NCBI GenBank assembly: GCA_948875265.1
Contig: CAQRYF010000005.1
Coordinates: 1 to 54,503 of the forward strand
Reading direction: 5' to 3'
Length of the DNA: 54,503 nucleotides
From: an uncultured Clostridia bacterium
GTDB taxonomy: Bacteria; Bacillota; Clostridia; TANB77; CAG-508
Part shown: positions 46,977 to 54,503 of the stretch, piece by piece
Layout of the letters: each line of letters opens with the position of its first letter
How positions within the stretch are numbered: position 1 is the first letter of the stretch
Made by a program: the position numbers and the translations under genes
Notes under the pieces: generated by a model
Databases searched by the model: none
Told to the model about the DNA's origin: nothing
The model's input: the letters and a program-made list of their open reading frames with translations, nothing else

Positions 46977-47411
46977 CTAATTATTTTTGTTTAAAATATC
47001 TTCTATTGTATGCCATGCTAGAAGAGCACATTTTACTCTAGCTGGCATGTTTGATACATTTTTGAAAGCAATTGCATCTTCTAATTTTTTTAATTCTTTT
47101 TCATCTGTTATTTCTCTTTTTATCATATCTATAAATGTTTTTATAATTCCCTTTGCTTCTTCTATTGTTTTTCCTTTTAGAGTATCTATCATAATTGATG
47201 TAGAAGCTTGGGAAATTGCACATCCATGTCCTGAAAAAGCCATATCTTCTATTGTATTACCATTTAGTTTTAATTCTAATGTTATTTCATCTCCACAGTT
47301 TGGATTATGTCCTATTTCACAAAAATCTGCATTTTTTAATTTCTTTTTATTATACGAATTCATACTATGTTCCATTATTAGTTCATTATAAACTTCTGTT
47401 AAATCTTCCAT
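46977..47411 (-). CDS. sufU: SufU/NifU-like Fe-S cluster protein
   Basis: SufU receives sulfur from SufS. The 144-residue protein has the three conserved Cys in NPNCGDEI, SGHGCAISQAS and RVKCALLAW, as well as the Asp of the first block. The SufU-type insertion between the second and third Cys is present. It lies downstream of sufS with a tiny membrane-protein gene between. Confidence 0.93.
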   Translation of the reverse strand: MEDLTEVYNELIMEHSMNSYNKKKLKNADFCEIGHNPNCGDEITLELKLNGNTIEDMAFSGHGCAISQASTSIMIDTLKGKTIEEAKGIIKTFIDMIKREITDEKELKKLEDAIAFKNVSNMPARVKCALLAWHTIEDILNKNN

Positions 47412-47447
47412 TATCTTTACCTTTCACCTTTGATTTTCTAATTTTGT

Positions 47448-47560
47448 TTGACATTCTTTTTATTCTATGTTAATATAATAATATAAAAGATAAGAGCTAA
47501 GCCCTTATCTCTGTGATGGGTGAGATTTGTTTGCAGGACAAATCTCTATTTTTCTTTTTT
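47448..47560 (+). ncRNA. Putative plus-strand antisense RNA opposite a small membrane-protein gene
   Basis: A plus-strand TTGACA (47448-47453) is followed at 17 bases by TAATAT. A transcript from about 47483 would contain hairpins at 47488-47510 and 47522-47546 (arms GAGATTTGT and ACAAATCTC), the second followed by an extended T-rich tract as in a strong terminator. It is antisense to the 3' end of the 53-residue gene. No coding potential is seen. Confidence 0.45.
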
Positions 47561-47666
47561 TCGAATAGTATTTTAATGTATATTTATTCTTTGAACAAAT
47601 ATGTACTAAAAATGCCAGTCCCCAAAAGAAAGCTATAATTATTAATAAAAGTTTTATTAACTCCAT
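47505..47666 (-). CDS. Small membrane protein, candidate type I toxin
   Basis: A 53-residue protein with one N-terminal membrane helix (LIKLLLIIIAFFWGLAFLVH as the core) and a basic tail (NKYTLKYYSKKRKIE). It starts at 47666 behind AAGGAGG. A leader region pairs with that ribosome binding site, and a convergent plus-strand RNA overlaps the 3' end. This layout recalls type I toxins, but no family is recognised. It lies between sufS and sufU without being a known Suf component. Confidence 0.5.
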   Translation of the reverse strand: MELIKLLLIIIAFFWGLAFLVHICSKNKYTLKYYSKKRKIEICPANKSHPSQR

Positions 47667-47670
47667 AGCT

Positions 47671-47786
47671 GTTAACCTCCTTCTTACGTAATTTACATTT
47701 AAGCTATAAAAAGCATAAATGCATAGATTAGTAAGCATATTACATAAACTTACCAGTCTATGCACTTATGCCTGAAGAAGGTTAAC
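47671..47786 (-). promoter_or_regulatory. Structured leader that can hide the ribosome binding site of the small membrane protein
   Basis: On the minus strand GTTAACCTTCTTC (47774-47786) can pair with GAAGGAGGTTAAC (47671-47683), which holds the ribosome binding site. Between them lies an imperfect stem of about 20 bp (47713-47735 with 47749-47771). Together they form one long nested hairpin. Either it sets translation of the small protein or it marks a palindromic element. Confidence 0.5.
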
Positions 47787-47854
47787 TTCCCAACCAAAAA
47801 GATTATACTGTATATTTACTTTTTAGTCAATATTTATCATATGTTTCTTAATTT

Positions 47855-49079
<1,225 letters not shown>

Positions 49080-49134
49080 TTATTTTTTCCTCTCTTATAT
49101 TTACCTATCTTTCAAAATAATAATTATTCTTTTC

Positions 49135-49899
49135 TTATTGATATTCTTTTTCTATTATTTGAATAAACTCTATAGGAAGTTTTTCCTTAACTTTATCTAT
49201 TATTGTGTTATCTATTCCATATATTGCTTCAGCCATTGCTCCTACAATACTTGCATTTGTATCTGTATCTCCTCCATACGATATTACTTTTTTTACACTA
49301 TTCTCAAAACTATTTGAGGTAAATAATGCATACAAGCAGTTTCCCAAAGTTTCCTTACACGTCAAATTAAACTTCTTGAATTCTTTATATTTTATTTCTA
49401 AATTCAGCTTTTTTATTATTTCATCTTTGGGCATTCCCATTCTTGCATAATAGATAATTAAAGCTACAATTTTTGAACTTTTTATTGCTTCTTCTGAGTT
49501 GTGGGATGGAACTGTTGCTAATTTAGCATTTTTTATTACTTCTTGTTCAGACTGAAACATATATCCTATAGGCGATATTCTCATCATTGCTCCATTTCCA
49601 ATACTACTACCTTCTTTTTCTTCATTTACCCATTTCATAAATCCAGGTGAAAAAATAGTTTCAAAATATGGTTTATGATTAGGTTTATAATCTTCATATC
49701 TTTTTCCATACATTTTCAAATTTTCTTCATAATCTTTATTATTAATAATTGCATCAGCTATTGCAATTGTTAATATTGTATCATCACTAAAAAATCCATT
49801 TGCGGGTATTATCTCCTTACAATTTATATTTTTAATTTTTTTCATTTGTTCATATTCATATATTGAACCTGCTATATCACCTATTATTGCTCCCCACAT
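49135..49899 (-). CDS. ADP-ribosylglycohydrolase-family protein within the suf operon
   Basis: A 254-residue protein with the family metal-binding motifs FSDDTILTIA near residue 38 and GGDTDTNASIVGAMA near residue 212, as well as WGAIIGDIAGS at the N-terminus. Members remove ADP-ribose from proteins or nucleic acids. The gene lies between sufD and sufS with ordinary spacing and its own ribosome binding site AGAGAGG. Why a hydrolase of this type sits in a suf operon is not known. Confidence 0.87.
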   Translation of the reverse strand: MWGAIIGDIAGSIYEYEQMKKIKNINCKEIIPANGFFSDDTILTIAIADAIINNKDYEENLKMYGKRYEDYKPNHKPYFETIFSPGFMKWVNEEKEGSSIGNGAMMRISPIGYMFQSEQEVIKNAKLATVPSHNSEEAIKSSKIVALIIYYARMGMPKDEIIKKLNLEIKYKEFKKFNLTCKETLGNCLYALFTSNSFENSVKKVISYGGDTDTNASIVGAMAEAIYGIDNTIIDKVKEKLPIEFIQIIEKEYQ

Positions 49900-49924
49900 A
49901 TTTTACCTCTCTTTTAATTGTAAT

Positions 49925-50989
49925 TTAATCCAATCTCTTATCAATTTCTTGTAAAATTTCTTCTTTTAAATCTTCATTTTTAATATTCTCTAATATCTTA
50001 TTAAATCTAGCCCTAACCATTAATTTCATAGCTTCTTTTAATTCAAACCCTCTACTCATAATATAGAATAACTCTTTTTCTCCAATTTTTCCTGCTGAAC
50101 TACTATGATTTCCTTCTACCTCTTCTTCAGAACATAAAAGCATTGGTAAAGCTATAGATTTAGCTGTATCTGACAATAGCATACATGCTTCATTCTCATT
50201 TCCAGTAGCTTTTTTACAACCTTTTTTAAAATCAATTGTTCCTTTGAAATGTTTTTTTGCTTTATCTTTTAAAGCCCCTTGTACTTCTATATCTATATTA
50301 GATTTTTTTCCTCTTAATTCTCCTATATAATTCAAATCAAATAATTGATTTTCTCTTCCTAAATAAATTGTATTTAATCTATTATCTGAATAATCCCCTA
50401 CCAAATTTGAATAATAGTTTGTAATACTATTTTTTCCTCCAAAATCAACAATTGTATATTTTACTTTTGCATTATCTTCAAACTCATTATTAATACTCAT
50501 AAAATTATTAGAATTTGAATTCATTAGATTAACAATTATCACATTTATATTAGAACCCTTTTTAGCAAATAATTTTATAATCCCATTATGATATGCTTCT
50601 ATATTTTGGTTTGTTTCATATTTTAATATAACAGTCGCCTTTGTATCTTCATTTGCAACAATTTCAATATTGTCAACTAATGAAATACTATCATTATCAA
50701 AGTTAAAATTTATTTTTATTTCTTTATTTGTTTTGCTATCAATTGTTAGCTTTATTTTTTGATTTGCTTGTGTCTTTACCTGATTTGTTAAAAACTCTCC
50801 TAATCCATAAACTAATTCATTATTATTAACATTCTCCTCTATACTTATTTTAGAAGACTCATTTATTATTTCTATATTTTCAAATTCTCCTATATCAGCT
50901 GGAATATTAATATCATCTAATCTAATATTATTTATATTAAAATTTCTTGAAGTTCTAACAGGAGTTTCATTTAAGCTTAATTTCTCCAT
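49925..50989 (-). CDS. sufD: Fe-S assembly protein SufD
   Basis: SufD forms the scaffold complex with SufB and SufC. The 354-residue protein is a right-handed beta-helix protein with the C-terminal SufBD segment (EVEGNHSSSAGKIGEKELFYI and MSRGFELKEAMKLMVRARF in blocks), including the His before SSSAG. The N-terminal region is short compared with many SufD proteins. It begins behind AAAGGA and follows sufB after the inverted repeat element. Confidence 0.9.
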   Translation of the reverse strand: MEKLSLNETPVRTSRNFNINNIRLDDINIPADIGEFENIEIINESSKISIEENVNNNELVYGLGEFLTNQVKTQANQKIKLTIDSKTNKEIKINFNFDNDSISLVDNIEIVANEDTKATVILKYETNQNIEAYHNGIIKLFAKKGSNINVIIVNLMNSNSNNFMSINNEFEDNAKVKYTIVDFGGKNSITNYYSNLVGDYSDNRLNTIYLGRENQLFDLNYIGELRGKKSNIDIEVQGALKDKAKKHFKGTIDFKKGCKKATGNENEACMLLSDTAKSIALPMLLCSEEEVEGNHSSSAGKIGEKELFYIMSRGFELKEAMKLMVRARFNKILENIKNEDLKEEILQEIDKRLD

Positions 50990-51002
50990 TTCCTATCCTT
51001 TC

Positions 51003-51131
51003 TGAGACAGTTGGGACAGTCCTAATTTGTCTCATTTTTATGTTGTAATTTGTCGATATCTTTGTCTTTATTATATGTTCGACATTTTTCTACATTTTTG
51101 TGAGACAAATTTGCACTGTCCCACTTGTCTT
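51003..51131. repeat. Imperfect inverted repeat between sufB and sufD
   Basis: Arms of about 30 bases (51003-51033 and about 51101-51131) match at roughly 26 positions, sharing GGGACAGT and AATTTGTCTCA. The right arm touches the sufB stop. A core of GGGACAGT..ACTGTCCC would fold back into a strong stem. It resembles the compact inserts at 4.1 and 41.5 kb. Confidence 0.6.
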
Positions 51132-52531
51132 ATCCTATCGCTCCTTCTAATTCTAAGTTGATTAAATTGTTCATTTCTACTGCGTATTCTACTGGCAGTT
51201 CTTTTGCTATTGGATGCGCAAATCCTCTTACTATCATTGCTTTTGCGTCTTCTTCTGATAATCCTCTACTCATTAAATAAAATATTGTTTTATCACTTAT
51301 TTTTCCTATTTTAGCTTCATGTGAAAATTCTACTTCATCTGTTCTAATATCGTTTGTTGGTATTGTGTCTGAAATTGATATGTCATCTAACATAAGTGAC
51401 TCACAAGATACTGATGATTTAGAATTTTGAGCATTTTCATTTATTCTTACTAAGCTTCTATATGTACATTTACCACCATTTTTTGATATTGATTTTGCAT
51501 TTACAACACTTGATGTACTAGGTGCATTATGCACAACTTTAAATCCATTATCAAGATTTTGTCCTCCTCCTGCAAATGAGATTCCAGTAAATTCTGTTTT
51601 TGCTCCTTCTCCATTTAATATGCTCATCGGATATAACATTGAGATTTTAGAACCAAATGATCCTGATACCCAATCCATTTTTGCATTTTTTCCTACAATT
51701 GCTTTTTTTGTATTTAAATTTAGCATATTTTTGGACCAGTTTTCTATTGTTGAATATCTTAGGTATGCATTATCTTTTACATATAATTCAACACATCCAG
51801 CATGAAGATTTACTTTATTATATTTTGGTGCTGAACATCCTTCTATAAAATGAAGGCTAGCTCCTTCATCAACTATTATTAATGTATGTTCAAATTGTCC
51901 TGATTCTGGTGAGTTTAATCTAAAATATGATTGCAAAGGTATATCTACTTTAACTCCTTTTGGTACATATACGAAAGACCCTCCTGACCATACAGCTCCG
52001 TGTAATGCTACAAATTTGTGATCATGTACTGGCACACATTTCATAAAATGTTCTTTTACTAAATCTGGATACTCTTTTACAGCTGTTTCCATATCAGTAT
52101 ATATTACACCTTGTTTTATAAGTTCTTCTTTCATACTATGATAAACTACTTCTGAGTCATATTGTGCTCCAACTCCTGCTAAAGATGTTTTTTCCGCTTC
52201 TGGAATTCCGAAGCTTATCAAATGTATCTTTTATATCTTCTGGAACATCTTCCCATGTGTTATTTAACTTTGTTTTAGGTCTTACATATGTAGCTATTTC
52301 GTCCATATTTAATTCAGATAAATCTGGTCCCCATGTTGGAAGTTCTAATTTGTTATATACTTCTAATGCTTTTAGTCTAAATTTTTTCATCCATTCTGGG
52401 TCATTTTTTTGTTTTGATATTTCTTCTATAATTTCAGGTGTTAAACCTTTTTTTATTTTGAAGTCATATTCATCTCTATTTTTTATATCGTATATATTCC
52501 TGTTTATCTCATCTAATTTAGTTTTTGACAT
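51130..52531 (-). CDS. sufB: Fe-S assembly scaffold SufB, +1 shift at CGG
   Basis: SufB is the core scaffold on which new Fe-S clusters form. From 52531 the first frame has LTPEIIEEISKQKNDPEWM and ends DIKDTFDKL before in-frame CGG (52208-52210). Skipping C gives GIPEAEKTSLAGVGAQYDSEVVYH, the conserved SufB sequence. The second frame has ALHGAVWSGGSFVYVPKGV in blocks, CSAPKYNK, RSLVRINENAQNSKSSVSCE and the terminal SHEAKIGKIS. The joined protein is about 466 residues, the usual length. No other damage is present. Confidence 0.91.
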
Positions 52532-52550
52532 TTTTCATTTCCTTTCAAAA

Positions 52551-52580
52551 TTAGACATTTAGCCTAAATTATGTTATAAT
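52551..52580 (+). promoter_or_regulatory. Plus-strand promoter with DtxR-like palindrome
   Basis: TTAGAC (52551-52556) and TATAAT (52575-52580) are separated by 18 bases. The perfect palindrome TTTAGCCTAAA (52558-52568) lies in the spacer and resembles DtxR/IdeR-type operator cores (TTAGGCTAA). It would let a DtxR-fold regulator block the small plus-strand gene. It also lies just upstream of the sufB ribosome binding site on the other strand. Confidence 0.45.
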
Positions 52581-52629
52581 TGTTTTGTTACTTAAATTTT
52601 AATTTTTATGAAGAAAGAGAGGACAACTT

Positions 52630-52809
52630 ATGAAGAAACACATATTACCTATTTGTGCTAGTATTGGATTTGGACTTATCGTTTTGGGGCTTCGTTGGTC
52701 AACAGACGGTTTGACCCTATATAATTTCATTATAGGATTAGGTTCTACACTTACTACATTATGCATTATAGAATTTGCTAATCATATGATGAATATTCTA
52801 AAAAAATAA
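52630..52809 (+). CDS. Small two-helix membrane protein inside the suf operon, opposite strand
   Basis: A 59-residue protein (MKKHILPICASIGFGLIVLG at the start, IIEFANHMMNILKK at the end) with two probable membrane helices (residues 4-21 and 31-52). It has its own promoter, a GAGAGGA ribosome binding site and a terminator (52818-52846). It is the only plus-strand gene between sufC and sufB, and reads against their transcription. No family is recognised. It is shorter than common ORF cut-offs and was found by reading the gap. Confidence 0.6.
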   Translation: MKKHILPICASIGFGLIVLGLRWSTDGLTLYNFIIGLGSTLTTLCIIEFANHMMNILKK

Positions 52810-52817
52810 TCTTTCTT

Positions 52818-52850
52818 ACTACTATTCATTTTATTTGGATAGTAGTTTTT
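52818..52850 (+). terminator. Terminator of the small plus-strand gene
   Basis: Arms ACTACTAT and ATAGTAGT flank a 13-base loop, followed by a run of T on the plus strand. It meets the sufC stop codon at 52849. Confidence 0.55.
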
Positions 52851-53586
52851 ATTTATATTTCCCATACCCATTCTCTTCAATTTCTCTTGCTAATTCTTGA
52901 GTTCCTGTCTTAACAATTTTTCCATCAACTAAAACATGTACATAGTCCACTTTTAAACTATGTAGGATTTTAGTATTATGAGTAATAATAAGTACTGCAT
53001 TATTTTCATTCTTAAACATTTCAATACCTTTAGAAACTGTTTTAATTGCATCAACATCAAGTCCTGAATCTGTTTCATCTAGAATTGCAAGTTTTGGATT
53101 TAACACAAGCATTTGAAGAATTTCATTTTTCTTTTTTTCTCCTCCTGAAAATCCAACATTTAAACTTCTTTCCATATTTTTAGGATTCATGTTTAATTCT
53201 TCCATATATTTTTTTAGTTCATCCTTAAATTGAAATATTTTTACAGGTTTTCCAGTTGTTTTATTTTTTGCATATTTTAAAAAATTTGTAACTGAAACTC
53301 CTGGTATCTCTTCTGGTAATTGAAATGACATAAATACTCCTTTTCTTGCAATTTCATCTGTTTTTAAGTTGTTTATATTTTCTCCATCAAATTCTATATT
53401 ACCTTTTACTTTATTATAAATTGGATTATTTAGTATTGCATTTGCTGTTGTTGTTTTTCCTGAACCATTTGGTCCCATTATTACATGAATTTCTCCTTTA
53501 TTTATATTTAAATTTATTCCTTTTAATATTTCTTTATCTTCTGCATTTACATACAAATCTTTTATTTCCAATAATTTATTACTCAT
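52849..53586 (-). CDS. sufC: Fe-S assembly ATPase SufC
   Basis: SufC is the soluble ABC ATPase of the SufBCD complex. The 245-residue protein has Walker A GPNGSGKTT, Q-loop MSFQLPEEIPGVS, signature GFSGGEKKK, Walker B LAILDETDSGLD and the His of IITHNTK. The GFSGGEKKKNEI form is diagnostic of SufC. The ATG at 53586 follows AAAGGAA. It lies two bases or so after a DtxR-fold regulator gene, so the two are probably co-transcribed. Confidence 0.95.
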   Translation of the reverse strand: MSNKLLEIKDLYVNAEDKEILKGINLNINKGEIHVIMGPNGSGKTTTANAILNNPIYNKVKGNIEFDGENINNLKTDEIARKGVFMSFQLPEEIPGVSVTNFLKYAKNKTTGKPVKIFQFKDELKKYMEELNMNPKNMERSLNVGFSGGEKKKNEILQMLVLNPKLAILDETDSGLDVDAIKTVSKGIEMFKNENNAVLIITHNTKILHSLKVDYVHVLVDGKIVKTGTQELAREIEENGYGKYK

Positions 53587-53614
53587 AATTATTTCCTTTC
53601 TATATATCATCAAA

Positions 53615-54073
53615 CTAATTATCTATTTGCTTTCTTGATGTTCTTCTTACACAACATCTACATTTTTCTTTATTGATATCATAATCACAATCTAAATCAT
53701 TCAAATCTAAAACCTTGTGAACATATTTAGCTAATTTATTTACTGTGTCATCTGTTATTACTGATTTTATATTTTCTGCTTCTTTTTCTGCTTCTTTTGA
53801 TTCTAAATTAAGAACATCTTTTAGAAATAAGTAAACTATATCATAAGCTTCCAATATTTTTTTAGCTATACTTTCACCTTCTGTTGTAAGCTCGATTGTT
53901 CCATATGATTCATACTTTACTAATCCTTTATCTTTTAAACTATATAATGCTTTATTTACACTTGGTTTTGTACAGTTCATATTTTTTGCAACATCTGTAA
54001 CTCGTACATTTCCATTTTGTTTTTTTAATACATACATCGTTTTTAAATATTCTTCTAACGACTTTGATATCAT
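53615..54073 (-). CDS. DtxR-fold regulator with C-terminal cysteine cluster, leader of the suf operon
   Basis: The 152-residue protein has the DtxR/MntR winged helix (SLEEYLKTMYVLKKQNGNVR, VTDVAKNMNCTKPSVNKALY) and dimerisation segment. Canonical ligand positions are altered: the first-helix Glu becomes Lys (residue 11), the His of the RHxxLE region is Tyr 77, and the EHxxS region reads NIKSVIT. Instead four Cys (129, 138, 140, 141) form a C-x8-C-x-C-C cluster at the C-terminus. As first gene of the suf operon it is a candidate sensor of Fe-S or iron state, similar in principle to SufR or IscR. This is inferred. Confidence 0.78.
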   Translation of the reverse strand: MISKSLEEYLKTMYVLKKQNGNVRVTDVAKNMNCTKPSVNKALYSLKDKGLVKYESYGTIELTTEGESIAKKILEAYDIVYLFLKDVLNLESKEAEKEAENIKSVITDDTVNKLAKYVHKVLDLNDLDCDYDINKEKCRCCVRRTSRKQIDN

Positions 54074-54089
54074 ACTTTTCTCTCCTTTT

Positions 54090-54134
54090 GTTAACTATGG
54101 TTAACATTATAATATATAGATATTTGTTTGTCAA
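54090..54134 (-). promoter_or_regulatory. Promoter and operator-like palindrome of the suf operon
   Basis: TTGACA (54129-54134) and TATAAT (54106-54111) are separated by 17 bases on the minus strand. GTTAACTATGGTTAAC (54090-54105), an inverted repeat of GTTAAC with a four-base centre, follows the -10 and covers the predicted start site. It fits a self-repression site of the DtxR-fold regulator. Confidence 0.65.
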
Positions 54135-54241
54135 GGCTAACATAAACAAATTGTGATTAACTTATGATAAAATCACCCTAAGAGAATATCTGATGAAAAG
54201 TTCACCCCTGTTTTGGAAATAATATGGAGGTGAGATATTTA

Positions 54242-54503
54242 ATGAATAAAAAAGAAGAATTAAAAGCTCATATCATAAAATGTTGTGTAGATGGTAATAT
54301 GACTGTTAAACAAGCAGCTAACCGATTAGGTTTCTCCGAACGCTATGTAAAAAAATTGAAAGCGAGGTATAAAGAATATGGCGTTTCATCCATGTTACAT
54401 GGAAATTGTGGTAGACAACCTAAAAAAACATTAGATATTGCTTTAAAACAAAAGATTTTAGATATTAGAAGACAACCTGAATATGATACTGTTAATGTGA
54501 TGC
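54242..54503 (+). CDS. ISNCY (IS1202-like) transposase, N-terminal part
   Basis: A plus-strand gene runs off the window end. Its first 87 residues include KEELKAHIIKCCVDGNMTVK, QAANRLGFSERYVKKLKARY and LHGNCGRQPKK, a helix-turn-helix opening typical of ISNCY-type transposases. It starts at ATG behind GGAGGTG. Bases from about 54165 to 54241 likely hold the IS left end, but the terminal repeat cannot be confirmed without the other end. Confidence 0.75.
   Translation, partial: MNKKEELKAHIIKCCVDGNMTVKQAANRLGFSERYVKKLKARYKEYGVSSMLHGNCGRQPKKTLDIALKQKILDIRRQPEYDTVNVM

Noticed and set aside
54090..54105. GTTAACTATGGTTAAC as part of the IS end
   Set aside because: It lies exactly at the start site of a consensus minus-strand promoter for the suf regulator, and is more than 100 bases from the transposase start.

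Overview
The window is very AT-rich, and almost every gene lies on the minus strand behind a good AAGGAGG-type ribosome binding site. The gene families point to an anaerobic low-GC Gram-positive of the class Clostridia, probably an uncultured gut lineage: a SCIFF (ranthipeptide) precursor, a SAM-I riboswitch before metK, Bce-type antimicrobial peptide detoxification, an Lsa-type ABC-F protein and a SufBCDSU Fe-S operon. The species cannot be named from sequence alone.

The main observation is a recoding pattern. Nine otherwise intact genes (accA, accC twice, an acyl-CoA synthetase, a BceB-like permease twice, a BceS-like kinase, a NatB-like permease, copA, sufS and sufB) are each interrupted by an apparent +1 frameshift. 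All eleven interruptions fall exactly on an in-frame CGG codon. Skipping the C restores the family reading frame and always reads GGA or GGT (Gly) next. A by-eye scan found no in-frame CGG anywhere in the window that must be read as Arg; roughly 38 other CGG trinucleotides in genes lie in the other two phases. This suggests that CGG is not an ordinary Arg codon here but a site of +1 frameshifting or four-base decoding (CGGA/CGGT as Gly).

Layout in coordinate order (transcription mostly runs right to left). 0.2-10.4 kb: a type II fatty acid synthesis and acetyl-CoA carboxylase operon (acyl-CoA synthetase, birA, fabD, fabG, fabF, accB, fabZ, accC, accD, accA, fabI). 10.5-15.6 kb: a dinD remnant, a GT51 transglycosylase, a yxeA-bceB-bceA peptide-resistance transporter and an SGNH hydrolase. 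15.7-24 kb: a RhuM remnant, a MerR-controlled redox operon, small conserved proteins, a candidate type I toxin-antitoxin locus, and AraC, DUF5131 and GNAT genes. 24-28.1 kb: a TetR-controlled MacB/FtsX-type exporter. 28.2-34.4 kb: a flavodoxin, a broken NUDIX gene, a HAD protein, a BceRS two-component system and an XRE-controlled NatAB exporter. 34.5-40.1 kb: an acetyltransferase, a Ppx/GppA protein, an Lsa-type ABC-F protein, a decayed aminoglycoside phosphotransferase, a full RhuM gene and an integrase relic. 40.1-46.9 kb: a PAP2 phosphatase, tcdA, a copper ATPase carrying a terminal CopZ domain, a SCIFF peptide, metK with its riboswitch, and mnmA. 46.9-54.1 kb: the suf system (sufU, sufS, sufD, sufB, sufC) with an inserted ADP-ribosylglycohydrolase, two tiny membrane-protein genes and a DtxR-fold regulator carrying a cysteine cluster. 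54.2 kb to the end: the start of an ISNCY-type transposase on the plus strand.

Several parts connect. Identical BceR-type boxes precede both the BceRS genes and the distant bceAB-yxeA operon. The suf, mnmA, tcdA and metK genes form a sulfur, Fe-S and tRNA-modification neighbourhood. Recoding at CGG would be required to make full-length acetyl-CoA carboxylase, the Suf scaffold and desulfurase, the copper pump and two exporter systems.
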